Assembly (NCBI GenBank): GCA_028752905.1
Contig: JAQNBH010000012.1
Span: forward strand, 24,685,816 to 24,749,815
Reading direction: 5' to 3'
DNA: 64,000 nt
DNA from: Cladorhizidae sp. MBARI D1340-BT2
Lineage: Eukaryota; Porifera; Demospongiae; Poecilosclerida; Cladorhizidae
Positions 36,843 through 46,992 of the stretch are shown here, piece after piece. Numbering within the stretch: the first letter of the stretch is position 1; each line of letters begins with the position of its first letter. Made by a program: the position numbers and the translations under genes. A model generated the notes under the pieces. The model did not search any database. It worked only from the letters and a program-made list of their open reading frames with translations, and was not told the origin of the DNA.

Positions 36843-38839
36843 TTAAGGGGGTCGGATGGGCAAAAAAAGTATTTGAATGAAAAATAATTTTTTTCCCAGT
36901 TATATTATTGTCATAGCATTGGAATACTTTTTGCAGTGCTGAAATGCTCGTATTTTGCACACACACACCAATACAGCGAGTTATCGGGGATTCCTTCCTG
37001 ATTTTAATTAGGGTTATTTTAATTTTTACCCCATAATTTGTTGTGATTACCTCCAACTTTGGAGCTCCATATTTTCTATATGCTTTATTGTTATGAACTT
37101 GCTAAATAGCTTAAAAGATAGATCTCTCTGTCTGCTCTTATGTGATATTAAACATATTATCATAGGTATATGTATGCTAAAGTTATATACAGTTAAACAT
37201 CAGGCCCTAAAAAACTATGGGTTAGGTGGCTAGGTAAGGGTATTTCCAGAGTGGTTAGACTTGAAGTGCTATAAATTGAACCAAGGTTAGCTAAACCTGT
37301 ACTCTTCAATTAGAGTGGGTTCATTAAGCTGGACTAGCTGCTAATGACCTGCCATGGCATGCTTTAGAAAAATTATTGTGTCGACCCCTTACCATATAAA
37401 TTGTAATGCCACTACAAACCTAAAGATAAGGTGAGTTATTCATGTTACAAGGGTGTTCATGTTACAAGGGTGTAGCTAAGGGATTGGGGGGGGGGGGGGG
37501 CTAACCACCTCCTCAGAATTAATAAGCTGTTACTGAGTCAGTGCAATGAGGCTAGTATTGTTAGCAAGTCTCAGATGAAAAGACCATTGGTGGAGTAGGA
37601 CGCTTGACAGACACCCTGATTAATCCTCTCCAAAACTACATGGAGATGCAACCAGGAAGAGTGTTGGGGATCTGGATAGAATGATCAAGTCTGTTCAAGC
37701 GACCCTACTCCACTTGAATTCCACTGACGAGAGATGCGGTCACCACCTTTGCTCAACTGGATAGGCCTCTTGGTGCAAATACCAAGTGGCTCAGGCACTG
37801 CATGAATACTATCATCACAAGCACACACACATTCCAGAAGCCATTGTTAAGCTTTTGAAACCGATTTATGCCCGCCTGGGAAGTAGGGCACTTCTTGAGA
37901 TGTTGCTAGGATGAAGAAGGCAAGATACAGGGCAACGGAGCGAACCAAAACTTTGAGGAGAAGGGCCAGGTGGGTGAGGAAAGGGTTTGAGGATCAGCAG
38001 CAGAGGAGTGGGAGTGTTATGTATGCTGCTGGTGCTTTGACACTGCTACCCCATGCCCTAGCAATCAGCCAGGACCTAGCAACCAGTCAGGACCTAGCAG
38101 GGGAACTGGCAAGCGACCCATGAATCGCGAGCCAGGATTGGAAGAGGAGAAAAAAACAGTTTAGTTACTCTTGTATGTGTTGTGTTCTGGTATATAGTGC
38201 CATAGTTTGTTGGTATGTGTCATTTTGGATGATTTTTGCCGGTATATTCCTCCCTTTTGAAACGTTTAGTTCAATGATTGAACTGCCTTTCTTATAATGC
38301 CTATTCCCGAATAGGGATTTTTTGGCCTTAGGACGGATCTCCCCTGCTTTATACTTGGAGTAAAGAGGAAATATTATATATATTCTGGTTCCTCTCAATG
38401 AGATCTACGTAATGACATTCTTTGACATTCTTAGTTTTTCATTTTAAGCAAGTATATTTGAATTGGCTTTAGAATAGTACAGAAAATATTTTTCATGACT
38501 AAAAAAAATCATTAAAAATCATTAAAAATCATCCAACACATCTTTTCACAAAAACTCCATGTAGTTGCATTCTTTGTACTTGCTAATTTCCTTGTAGTAA
38601 GTTGTGAAACCCTAAAGTAAACACTACTCCAAATATGGCTGTCCTGGCCAAACCACAAAAGGTCACTTAATAAGTCTGGATCAGTTGGAGCTGGGTGGCT
38701 GTCACAGTACCAGAAGGTAGTTCAGTGTATAGGTACACATCATACAAAATTTCAAACAAAAATTCCAAACAAGAGAGGAGTTATATTTTTTTTGGTTTTT
38801 TTGTTTTTTTGCCCATCTGACCCCATCTGACCCCCTTAA
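36843..38839 (+). mobile_element. Kolobok-like DNA transposon bounded by TTAA
   Basis: The left end is TTAA (36843-36846) followed by GGGGGTCGGATGGGCAAAAA. The right end, inverted, is GGGGGTCAGATGGG, with a second copy of the GTCAGATGGG segment before it, and TTAA at 38836-38839. TTAA targets fit Kolobok or piggyBac. The coding fragment inside resembles Kolobok / 'Mutator-like transposase domain' proteins, so Kolobok is preferred. Its left subterminal part (37040-37330) is the arm shared with 12530-13565, and its right part recurs at 17220-17796. A long G-run lies at about 37485-37500. Confidence 0.6.
37560..38123 (+). pseudogene. Kolobok / Mutator-like transposase domain C-terminal remnant
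   Basis: In shifting frames I read HTHIPEAIVKLLKPIYARLG, then SRALLEMLLG and, from an ATG at 37911, ATERTKTLRRRARWVRKGFE followed by DQQQ...YAAGAL. Proteins with the eukaryotic 'Mutator-like transposase domain' end with a helix of type A(V/I)...IKPI(Y/F)..L...LL..CL.G. Their tails are of type KRR.K..RK.(F/W).D...(E)G..Y.AG.F. The segment between these two, including the conserved TQN-NES box, is deleted. It is a dead internal-deletion copy. Confidence 0.5.
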
Positions 38840-38965
38840 GACATGATGAGGTGGTCAAGTGTGGGTTCTGACAACCATGTGCCTACACCAGCATACACGT
38901 AGACACTAAGACATGATTAGGTGGTCAAGTGTGGGTGCTGACAACCATATAAGAGCATACACTGG
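38838..38965 (+). repeat. 70-bp tandem array, right portion (~1.7 copies)
   Basis: It continues the array interrupted at 35205: AAGACATGATGAGGTGG, GACAACCATGTGCCT and CACGTAGACACTAAGACATG. It proves the array predates the transposon insertion. Confidence 0.85.
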
Positions 38966-39289
38966 TTATCCTGCACATACACAGTAAATTCATCTACTTT
39001 CCCCTACAATGTTAACCCCTTCCTGTCTGTCTTAATTGCTTAATCCATACACTTCATTATTCCTATTGCATCATTATTTAACAAATAAACGACCTTCCTT
39101 TAACCAATGTTAACCCATACAGTACTTCCCTTCATTAACCCCTTCCTGTCCTAATTATTTAACCCAAGACCTTGCATTATTGCTCCCTGTCCATTCTGTA
39201 TGCTTGTTAACTCCTCCCATCTTACCCCTATATTACCTGCCTTTATTAACCCATCCTTGTATTAATTTGACCCACTCAGTACCTCTGAC
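38966..39289. other. Intron 10, short repeats only
   Basis: TTAACCCCTTCCTGTC-type words recur two to three times (39010, 39135). No gene was seen. Confidence 0.4.
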
Positions 39290-39339
39290 CATCAGCATAA
39301 AACTTCTTCTAGGAGAGTGAGTACTCGTTTGTTCCCATC
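39290..39339 (-). pseudogene. NPEPPS: Aminopeptidase exon 10 (TAG and frameshift)
   Basis: After a TGCAG acceptor the frame reads DGNKRVL, then shifts (two bases short) to L-S-stop-KKFYADG. The family motif at this point is RVL.LSQKKF..(D)G, so the TAG at 39311-39309 stands where Gln (CAG) is expected. The donor GTCAGA after G at 39290 restores phase with exon 11. Confidence 0.7.
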
Positions 39340-39450
39340 CTGCATTGCAACCACAAAACATCAGGTGACCAACACATGACACAGCAACACACATCCTGAG
39401 GCTCACCCACAAGCATCCCACAATCCCATAAGTGCATATACTGCAAACAT

Positions 39451-39487
39451 TATTACAATAACCTTCTCAATAATCAACTTGAAATAG
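39451..39487. repeat. Partial copy of the hairpin repeat at 63680-63828
   Basis: ACAATAACCTTCTCAATAATCAACTTGAAAT matches one outer arm of the hairpin at 63680-63828 almost exactly. Confidence 0.6.
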
Positions 39488-39554
39488 TATTATAATTATT
39501 ATACAAGACAATTTAACTGTTTTATCGTCTTGTCAAAAAAGAAAAAAAGAATTT

Positions 39555-40310
39555 ACCAATGAATATATACCACAAACATTTACATGATCCTTTACCATTG
39601 AATACCACAAACATCTACATGACCCTTTACCAATCAATACCACAAACATTTACATGACCCTTTATCAATGAATACACAAACATTTACATGATCCTTTACC
39701 AATGAATAGCACAAACATTTACAAGACCCTTTACCAATGAATACCACAAACATTTACATGACCCTCATTTACATGACCCTTTACCAATGAATACCACAAA
39801 CATTTACATGACCTTTACTAAAGAATAACACAAAATATTTACATGACCCTTTACCAGAATACCACAAACATTTACATGACCCTTTACCAATGAATACCAC
39901 AAAACATTTACATGACCCTTTACCAATGAATACCACAAACATTTACATGACCCTTACCATAAACATTTACATAACTTTACCAATGAATACCACAGACATT
40001 TACATGACCCATTACCAACGTATACCACAAACATTTACATGACCCTTTACCAATGAATACCACAAACATTTACATGACCCTTTACCAATGAATACCTTTC
40101 CAATGAATACCTTTACCAATGAATAGCATAATCATTTACATGACCCTTTACTAATGAATACCACAAACATTTACATGATCCTTTACCAATGAATACCACA
40201 AACATTTACATGACTTTTACTCATGAATACCACAAACATTTACATGGCCCTTTACTAATGAACACCACAAACATTTACATGACCCTATACCAAATGAATT
40301 AACATGATCT
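39555..40310. repeat. Degenerate tandem repeat, about 34-38 bp unit, ~20 copies
   Basis: The unit is CACAAACATTTACATGACCC followed by TTTACCAATGAATAC. Several copies are truncated or fused. It is intronic, between exons 9 and 10. Confidence 0.9.
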
Positions 40311-40621
40311 TATTAGGTAAAGGGTCACCATAAATGCTTCTGCTTGGGTAAATTTTTGTTTTACAATGGAGAAAAATTAAGATTACTGTTTTCTTTAGAT
40401 TAATTTAAAATCTATCTTTATATTATACATATTATGTTCTTAAAATCATTAAATATTATGTTCTCTAAATTAAAATCTATTCTAAAATTTATCTTTAGAA
40501 CATTTATTTTTATTTTTTAAGTCAACATTTCTAATATCATGTGACATAGTATACAACCACTTTACATGATTCCAATAATATACATCATGTGATATCATGT
40601 GACATATAACACACCACCTAC
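40311..40621. other. AT-rich intron segment
   Basis: A/T-rich with repeated TATTATGTTCT and AAATCTAT words. No gene was seen. Confidence 0.4.
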
Positions 40622-40733
40622 CTGCTTGCCCTCTACAGAAATAACAGGGAACCCTATCTGCTTGGCCCAGGTGGACATCGTCATGACAGTCCACTGGCTT
40701 GTCACTGGCCACCTCCAGAAACGCCCACAAGTC
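40622..40733 (-). pseudogene. NPEPPS: Aminopeptidase exon 9 (frameshifted)
   Basis: The frame reads DLWAFLEVASDKPV, then at about 40690 moves by one to TVMTMSTWAKQIGFPVIS-VEGKQ, ending at a GTAGGT donor. NPEPPS has EDLW..LE.ASGKP....VM.TW.KQ.GFP. Two bases are missing at the shift, and two residues (MS) appear extra before TW. It sits in the helical-domain entry. The acceptor is CAGAG, preceded by a GTT-repeat tract. Confidence 0.78.
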
Positions 40734-40740
40734 CTCTGAT

Positions 40741-40762
40741 ACAACAACAACAACAACAACAG
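40741..40762. repeat. (AAC)n microsatellite in the exon 9 acceptor tract
   Basis: On the minus strand this is (GTT)n just upstream of the exon 9 acceptor, in the polypyrimidine-tract position. The same arrangement occurs at exons 8 and 2. Confidence 0.7.
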
Positions 40763-40774
40763 GAAGTGTCAATA

Positions 40775-42415
40775 GTCACCTACAAGATGATACAAGAGTG
40801 CACTCACAGGACACTGCAGAATTTATCATAACCACTGCAATAGTGACCTACAAGACCAAACTAGAGTGCACTCACAGGACACTGCAGAGAACACTGCAAT
40901 AGTGACCTACAAGAACAAGAGTTCACTCACAGGACACTACAGAGTTTATCAATAGCCACTGCAATAGTGACCTACAAAACCAAACAAGAGTGCACCCACA
41001 GGACATTACAGAGTTTAACATAACAACTGCAATAGTGACATACAAGACCAAACAAGAGTGCACTCACAGGACACTGCAGAGTTTATCATAACCACTGCAA
41101 TAGTGACCTACAAGACCAAACAAGAGTACACTCACAGGACACTGGAGAGTTTATCATAACCACTGCAATAGTGACCTACAAGATGAAACAAGAGTGCACT
41201 CACAGGACACTGGAGAGTTTATCATAACCACTGCAATAGTGACCTACAAGATAAAACAAGAGTGCACTCACAGGACATTGCAGAGTTTATCATAACCACT
41301 GCAATAGTGACCTACAAGATGAAACAAGAGTGCACTCACAGGACACTGCAGAGTTTAGTGACCTACAAGACCTACAAGACCAAACAAGAGTGCTCTCACA
41401 GGACACTGGAGAGATTATCATAACCACTGCAATAGTGACCTACAAGACCAAACAAGATTGCACTCACAGGACACTGGAGAGATTATCATAACCACTGCAA
41501 TAGTGACCTACAAGGCCAAACAAGAGTGCACTCACAGGACACTGCAGAGTTTATCATAACCACTGCAATAGTGACCTACAAGACCAAACAAGAGTGCAGC
41601 ACAGGACATTGCAGAGTTTATCATAACCACTGCAATAGTGACCTACAAGATGAAACAAGAGTGCACTCACAGGACACTGCAGAGTTTAGTGACCTACAAG
41701 ACCTACAAGACCAAACAAGAGTGCACTCACAGGACACTGGAGAGTTTATCATAACCACTGCAATAGTGACCTACAAGACCAGACAAGAGTGCAGTCACAG
41801 GACATTGCAGAGTTTATCATAACCACTGCAATAGTGACCTACAAGATGAAACAAGAGTGCACTCACAGGACACTGCAGAGTTTAGTGACCTACAAGACCT
41901 ACAAGACCAAACAAGAGTGCACTCACAGGACACTGGAGAGTTTATCATAACCACTGCAATATTGACCTACAAGATGAAACAAGAGTGCACTCACAGTACA
42001 CTGGAGAGTTTATCATAACCACTGCAATAGTGACCTACAAGACCAAACAAGAGTGCACTCACAGGACACTGGAGAGTTTATCATAACCACTGCAATAGTG
42101 ACCTACAAGATGAAACAAGAGTGCACTCACAGTACACTGGAGAGTTTATCATAACCACTGCAATAGTGACCTACAAGACCAAACAAGAGTGCACTCACAG
42201 GACACTGGAGAGTTTATCATAACCACTGCAATAGTGACCTACAAGATAAAACAAGAGTGCACTCACAGGACACTGCAGAGTTTATCATAGCCACTGCAAT
42301 AGTGACCTACAAGATAAAACAAGAGTGCACTCACAGGACACTGCAGAGTTTATCATAACCACTGCAATAGTGACCTATATACAAGACCAAACAAGAGATC
42401 ACTCACAGGATAATA
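40775..42415. repeat. Tandem repeat, about 69-72 bp unit, ~23 copies
   Basis: The unit contains CAAGAGTGCACTCACAGGAC, ACTG(C/G)AGAGTTTATCATAACC and ACTGCAATAGTGACCTACAA. Three copies carry the same internal variant (TTTAGTGACCTACAAGACC), showing block duplication. It fills nearly the whole intron between exons 8 and 9. Confidence 0.92.
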
Positions 42416-42465
42416 ACCTGCGCTGCGTGGGTATATTAACTCATCCACCTCACCAACCACTCAAC

Positions 42466-42525
42466 TGTCTATGAATTTTTGTAGGCATGCTTCTTGAGGT
42501 AGTTCCCCATACCATTACAGAAGTT
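42466..42525 (-). pseudogene. NPEPPS: Aminopeptidase exon 8 (in-frame TAG)
   Basis: This 60-nt exon encodes NFCNGMGNYLKKHAYKNS-stop-T. NPEPPS has (D)F..GM..YL.K...KN..TEDLW here. The TAG (42471-42469) lies two residues before the exon end and cannot be avoided with any nearby GT donor that keeps phase. Confidence 0.7.
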
Positions 42526-42526
42526 C

Positions 42527-42529
<3 letters not shown>

Positions 42530-42560
<31 letters not shown>

Positions 42561-42561
42561 A
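42530..42561. repeat. (AAC)n microsatellite in the exon 8 acceptor tract
   Basis: About ten AAC units; on the minus strand (GTT)n runs directly into GTTTAG, the exon 8 acceptor. Confidence 0.8.
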
Positions 42562-42654
42562 CATATCAAATATTAAGAATGACTAAGTTAATACTGAAAG
42601 CTGACACTGTCCGATGGCTGGTGTGTGCATTATGACCAGGGAAGTCTACTTCCA

Positions 42655-42880
42655 ATCCTGGGATCCAGGATGTCCCTAGTGAGGGTGACTGACTATACAG
42701 CATGGGTACTGGAATACTTGTACCCTAGGGTACTTGGGACTATCCCAGGATGTCCCTAGTGAGGGTGACTGACTATACAGCATGGATACTGGAATACTTG
42801 TATCCTAGGGTACTTGGGATTCTCCCAGGATGTCCCTAGTGAGGGTAACTGACTATAGAGCATGGATAGTGGAGTATTTA
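42655..42880. repeat. Tandem repeat, about 88-90 bp unit, ~2.5 copies
   Basis: The unit has CCAGGATGTCCCTAGTGAGG, GTGACTGACTATACAGCATG and GGAATACTTGTACCCTAGGG. It is intronic. Confidence 0.85.
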
Positions 42881-43084
42881 GTAACCCAGGATGCTTAAGA
42901 CAAGCCGTAGGCCTAGACTATGCAGGAAGGGGGACACACACGAACACGGGAAACTGGCCACGAGGAACATCGTAATGAAAAGGGTGCTTTAAAGTCCTCC
43001 CACAAATGGACATGTTCAAGGACCCATAACTTCATCCCTATAACCACCAAGAATATTGATTTAAGATAGAGCTCTCTGTGTGTA

Positions 43085-43870
43085 ACTCAGTGGGTTAGAC
43101 ACATGCATGTACAGACAGAGGTAGATTCAGTCTTGGTGGGTTAGGCACATGCATGTACAGACACAGGTAGCCTCAGTCTTGGTGGGTTAGACACATGCAT
43201 GTACAGACACAGGTAGCCTCAGTCTTGGTGGGTTAGGCACGTGCATGTACAGATAAAGGTAGCCTCAGTCTTGGTTGGTAAGACACATGCATGTACCGAC
43301 ACAGGTAGGCTCAGTCTTGGTGGGTCAGGCACATGCATGTACAGACACAGGTAGCCTCAGTCTTGGTGGGTTAGGCACATGCATGTACAGACACAGGTAG
43401 GCTCAGTCTTGGTGGGTTAGGCACATGCATGTACAGACACAGGTAGCCTCAGTCTTGGTGGGTTAGGCACATGCATGTACAGATACAGGTAGCCTCAGTC
43501 TTGGTGGGTTAGGCACATGCATGTACAGACACAGGTAAGCACAGTCTTGGTGGGTTAGGCACATGCATGTACAGATACAGGTAGCCTCAGTCTTGGTGGG
43601 TTAGGCACATGCATGTACAGACACAGGTAGGCTCAGTCTCTTGGTGGGTTAGGCACATGCATGTACAGATACAGGTAGCCTCAGTCTTGGTGGGTTAGGC
43701 ACATGCATGTACAGACACAGGTAGCCTCAGTCTTCATGGGTTAGGCACATGCATGTACAGACACAGGTAGCCTCAGTCTAGATAGGTCAGGCACATGCAT
43801 GTACAGACACAGGTGGCCTCAGTCTTGGAGGGTCAGGCACATGCATGTACAGACATAGGTAGGTGGGCTC
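43085..43870. repeat. Tandem repeat, 45-46 bp unit, ~17 copies
   Basis: The unit is GGTGGGTTAGGCACATGCAT, GTACAGACACAGGTAG and CCTCAGTCTT. GCATGCATGTAC-like palindromic words recur in each copy. It is intronic. Confidence 0.92.
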
Positions 43871-44039
43871 AGTGCCATGGAGAAGAGGTCTTGGGGCAAC
43901 TCTAGCAGAACAATAAGTGTGAGTGGGGTAGGTGTTTACAGTAGCGGCCAAAAATAACTTTACGTTGCATTTTCGAACAACGTACATACTACGTTCTGAG
44001 AGCAAGTGTTGGGTGTGCGTTGCTTACTGTTTTTCAAAT

Positions 44040-44567
44040 CATCCTTCGAAAATGTCCTGCATTGTGCAGCTGGTATGCATGCTTGGCGTAGTATAAACGT
44101 TCACATTATTGGGTACATTTAGTCACTAGCTCGAGTAGCTTACAGCTCTCTTTCTTGCACTACATATGGTGTATCACCCTACAAAAAGCTAAAGCCAAGA
44201 ATTCTGAACCTTAGCCTAAGCCTTGAAGCACCCAAGATATTGATGGATTCAGTTAACTAGGTAGGACGACCTGAGCTTCCTGAAACAATACCCATGATTT
44301 CACACGACCTTTTGTTCAAGGAGGAAATTGGTTGTCAGGGCTCAAGTGGCAGGTTAAATTTTTGTGCCATGCCATGAATTATAGAAAACTGATAGCTCAC
44401 AAGGAATATGAAAGTCAGGAACCTGAAATACCTTTCTATGCAGAGCATTACAAAAACTATACTATATTACAGTGACAACATGATGACCTACTAACTACAG
44501 GTGAGGCTTTCTTCAAAGCAATGATTATTCTTGGGTGCCATCTTTTGATGTAGGACAGATATCTAGT
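44040..44567. other. No gene seen
   Basis: No coding sequence of a recognised family and no repeats of note. Confidence 0.3.
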
Positions 44568-44790
44568 CAGGGTTTCATTTAGAAAATTGTCCAAGGTGGG
44601 GGAAGCAACTGGAGCAATCTGGATATTAAGGGGGTGGAAAGGGGGGGGGGCATGATGGTTAAAGATGTGACAAAGTTTCTAATGAATTTTAATAATACAA
44701 TTTCCAGGGGGGGGTGGGGGGGGGGGGGGGTGGGGGAAAGGTTCCAAGGGAGGCAGCCTTCACCCCCCGCCACCCCTAAATGAAACCCTG
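44568..44790. mobile_element. Miniature inverted-repeat element (hAT-like), 223 bp, CTAGT duplication
   Basis: The left end is CAGGGTTTCATTTAGA and the right end CTAAATGAAACCCTG, perfect over 15 bp. Flanks are CTAGT on both sides (44563-44567 and 44791-44795), a 5-bp target duplication. The interior is G-rich with long poly-G runs and has no gene. The ends resemble those of the 45942-49352 element (CAGGG.TT/TG.AT..AG), so it may be mobilised by a related transposase. Confidence 0.75.
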
Positions 44791-44944
44791 CTAGTGCCAG
44801 TGGTTGTACCTTGCTGCATGGCTGTTGATATTGCCATCTATTCCGAGGTAAACAAGGTAATGCTTTGGCTTGTGGGTGCTTACGCATTGGAGACAACACC
44901 GGGGGAAGTATAAGCAAACTAAGATACACATAACTTGCATGCCA

Positions 44945-45642
44945 GGGCTCAACTCTGGTGGACCTAAAGCAACCAGCCAGGGCTCAACTCTGGTGGACCT
45001 AAAGCAACCAGCCAGGGCTCAACTCTTGTGGACCTAAAGTAACCAGCCAAGGCTCAGCTCTGGTGGACCTCAAGCAACCAGCCAGGGCTCAACTCTGGTG
45101 GACCTCAAGCAACCAGCCAGGGCTCAGCTCTGGTGGACCTCAAGCAACCAGCCAGGGCTCAACTCTGGTGGACCTCAAGCAACCAGCCAGGGCTCAACTC
45201 TAGTGGACCTAAAGCAACCAGCCAGGGCTCAACTCTGGTGGACCTCAAGCAACCAGCCAGGGCTCAACTCTGGTGGACCTCAAGCAACCAACCAGGGCTC
45301 AACTCTGGTGGACCTCAAGCAACCAGCCAGGGCTCAACTCTGGTGGACCTAAAGCAACCAGCCAGGGCTCAACTCTGGTGGACCTCAAGCAACCAGCCAG
45401 GGCTCAACTCTGGTGGACCTAAAGCAACCAGCCATGGCTCAACTCTGGTGGACCTCAAGCAACTAGTCAGGGCTCAACTCTGGTGGACCTAAAGCAACCA
45501 GCCAGGGCTCAACTCTGGTGGACCTAAAGCAACCAGCCAGGGCTCAACTCTGGTGGACATAAAGCAACCAGCCAGGGCTCAACTCTGGTGGACCTAAGGC
45601 AACCAGCCAGGGCTCAACTCTGGTGGACCTAAGGCAACCAGG
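44945..45642. repeat. Tandem repeat, 34-35 bp unit, ~20 copies
   Basis: The unit is GGCTCAACTCTGGTGGACCT followed by (A/C)AAGCAACCAGCCA. It is intronic; the open frames (NQPGLNSGGPQATS repeats) are by-products. Confidence 0.92.
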
Positions 45643-45941
45643 TTTTTTTTTTTTTTAATAGCGTATTTTTCTCCCTTTCACACTCCAGGTCAAGAGGTTG
45701 GAGTGGGCACAGCAATTTGTCAGCAAGGCATAAAGTGCATTTGAGAATATCATCTGGTTTCTGGTTTGACAAGAGTGCTGTGAAGCTTCTGCTACACAGA
45801 AGATTTGTTGAGTGGCGATTCTTCACATCAAACTAAATGGCAGTGCTACTGGGTATTGATAATGTGTATTTTAATTTATGCAACATCTTTGTGTGTGGTT
45901 TGGTGCAGTAGTTGTTATCTGACAATATTAACAAGGCAAGG
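45643..45941. other. No assigned gene; short minus-strand ORF
   Basis: A 65-codon minus-strand frame (45826-45629, with LKCTLCLADKLLCPLQPLD) is open and cysteine-containing. It matches no family I recognise and runs into a poly-T/A tract. Confidence 0.25.
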
Positions 45942-46574
45942 CAGGGTTGTATACAGAAATTTTGCCAAGGGGGGGCGAACTTGAGATATGGAAAAATAAG
46001 GGGGGGGCGGAGAGCCTGGATGGTGCGGAAAGGGGACGTGCACCCTGGGCTTCCGCGTGGAGTACGAAAGTGTTTTACCCACAGGTATTTTTGCAGTACT
46101 AACTGTATATATAGCTGCTACTTATGATGGCATGCACTTTTTCTAAAATCTTTAGTACAACATTCCATCTTAAATATTTGCTGAAGTTGCATGCTACGGC
46201 AATCAGCATATATAGATTAGATATAGTCATTTGTCACTCGTATAATGGAGGTGGGCTTTTGTGAAATCGAATTATACAAAATCATGGACAACAGGTTTCA
46301 TACACAATTTTTCTCTAGTTCTCTAGGGGGGGGGGGTGGAAATGGTTGGTCACTTGGTGCCCTAATTTTTGTTAATATTTTCTTAACATGTTTATAAGTC
46401 GTAAAAGGGGGGTCTGGGGGGAAGATCACCCCATATTTTTTTTTGCTTTTACAATGTCTGAGGATAGCTATTTTGACTGACTACCAATGGCATTATGCTA
46501 TACCGAACTATGGCTAGACTGTATATATTTCTCATGATATTGTAGCTGCTTGGAAAAAGGAGAGCATGTGTCAT

Positions 46575-46960
46575 GACACGATGACATCACACACCACCAC
46601 GTGCTCTCCTTTGTAGGTTTGTCACTTCTTTTGTTTCTCCTTCTTTCCCACTCCCTCTCTCTCAGTATTTTTAACTCAGTCCATTATGTCATGGTCTTCA
46701 AGTCTAATCTTAGACATGATGTCATCACACGCCACCACGTGTTCTCCTTTGTAGGTTTGTCACTTCTTCAGTTCCCTCCTTCTTTCCCACTCTCTCTCAG
46801 TATTTTTAACTCAGTCCATTATGTCATGGTCTTAAAGTCATCACACACCACCACGTGTTCTCCTTTGTAGGTTTGTCACTTCTTCAGTTCCCTCCTTCTT
46901 TCCCACTCTCTCTCAGTATTTTTAACTCAGTCCATTAATTATGTCATGGTCTTAAAGTCT
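46575..46960 (+). repeat. Three tandem copies (~125 bp) upstream of the transposase, each with CACGTG
   Basis: Each copy reads ATCACACACCACCACGTG, TTCTCCTTTGTAGGTTTGTC, and CTCAGTATTTTTAACTCAG with TCCATTATGTCATGGTCTT. The E-box CACGTG is conserved in all three (near 46600, 46737, 46853). The position just before the TATA box suggests reiterated upstream promoter elements. Confidence 0.75.
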
Positions 46961-46961
46961 C

Positions 46962-46968
46962 TATAAAA
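46962..46968 (+). promoter_or_regulatory. TATA box of the hAT transposase gene
   Basis: TATAAAA lies 25 bases before the ATG at 46993. A TATA box normally sets the start about 30 bases downstream, so the leader would be almost absent. A first start site further upstream is also possible. Confidence 0.45.
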
Positions 46969-46992
46969 TAGCTGATTTCTCTTCATATTAAT

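Larger units (their letters stand above)
35206..36843 (+). mobile_element. PIF/Harbinger element with long terminal inverted repeats, TAA duplication
   Basis: The left end AGGCTGGTTCACAACACGAC (35206) continues for about 40 bp and is matched by an almost perfect inverted copy ending at 36843 (GTCGTGTTGTGAACCAGCCT). Both sides are flanked by TAA (35203-35205 and 36844-36846), the 3-bp duplication typical of PIF/Harbinger. Inside are remnants of both Harbinger genes: a nuclease start on plus and a MADF/Myb-like protein on minus. Confidence 0.8.

Noticed and set aside
43787..44005. Minus-strand ORF across the mariner-like end
   Set aside because: It covers the 46-bp array and terminal repeat only, with no recognised protein.
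44946..45492. Repeat protein frames with NQPGLNSGGPQATS
   Set aside because: They are a by-product of the 34-35 bp tandem array.
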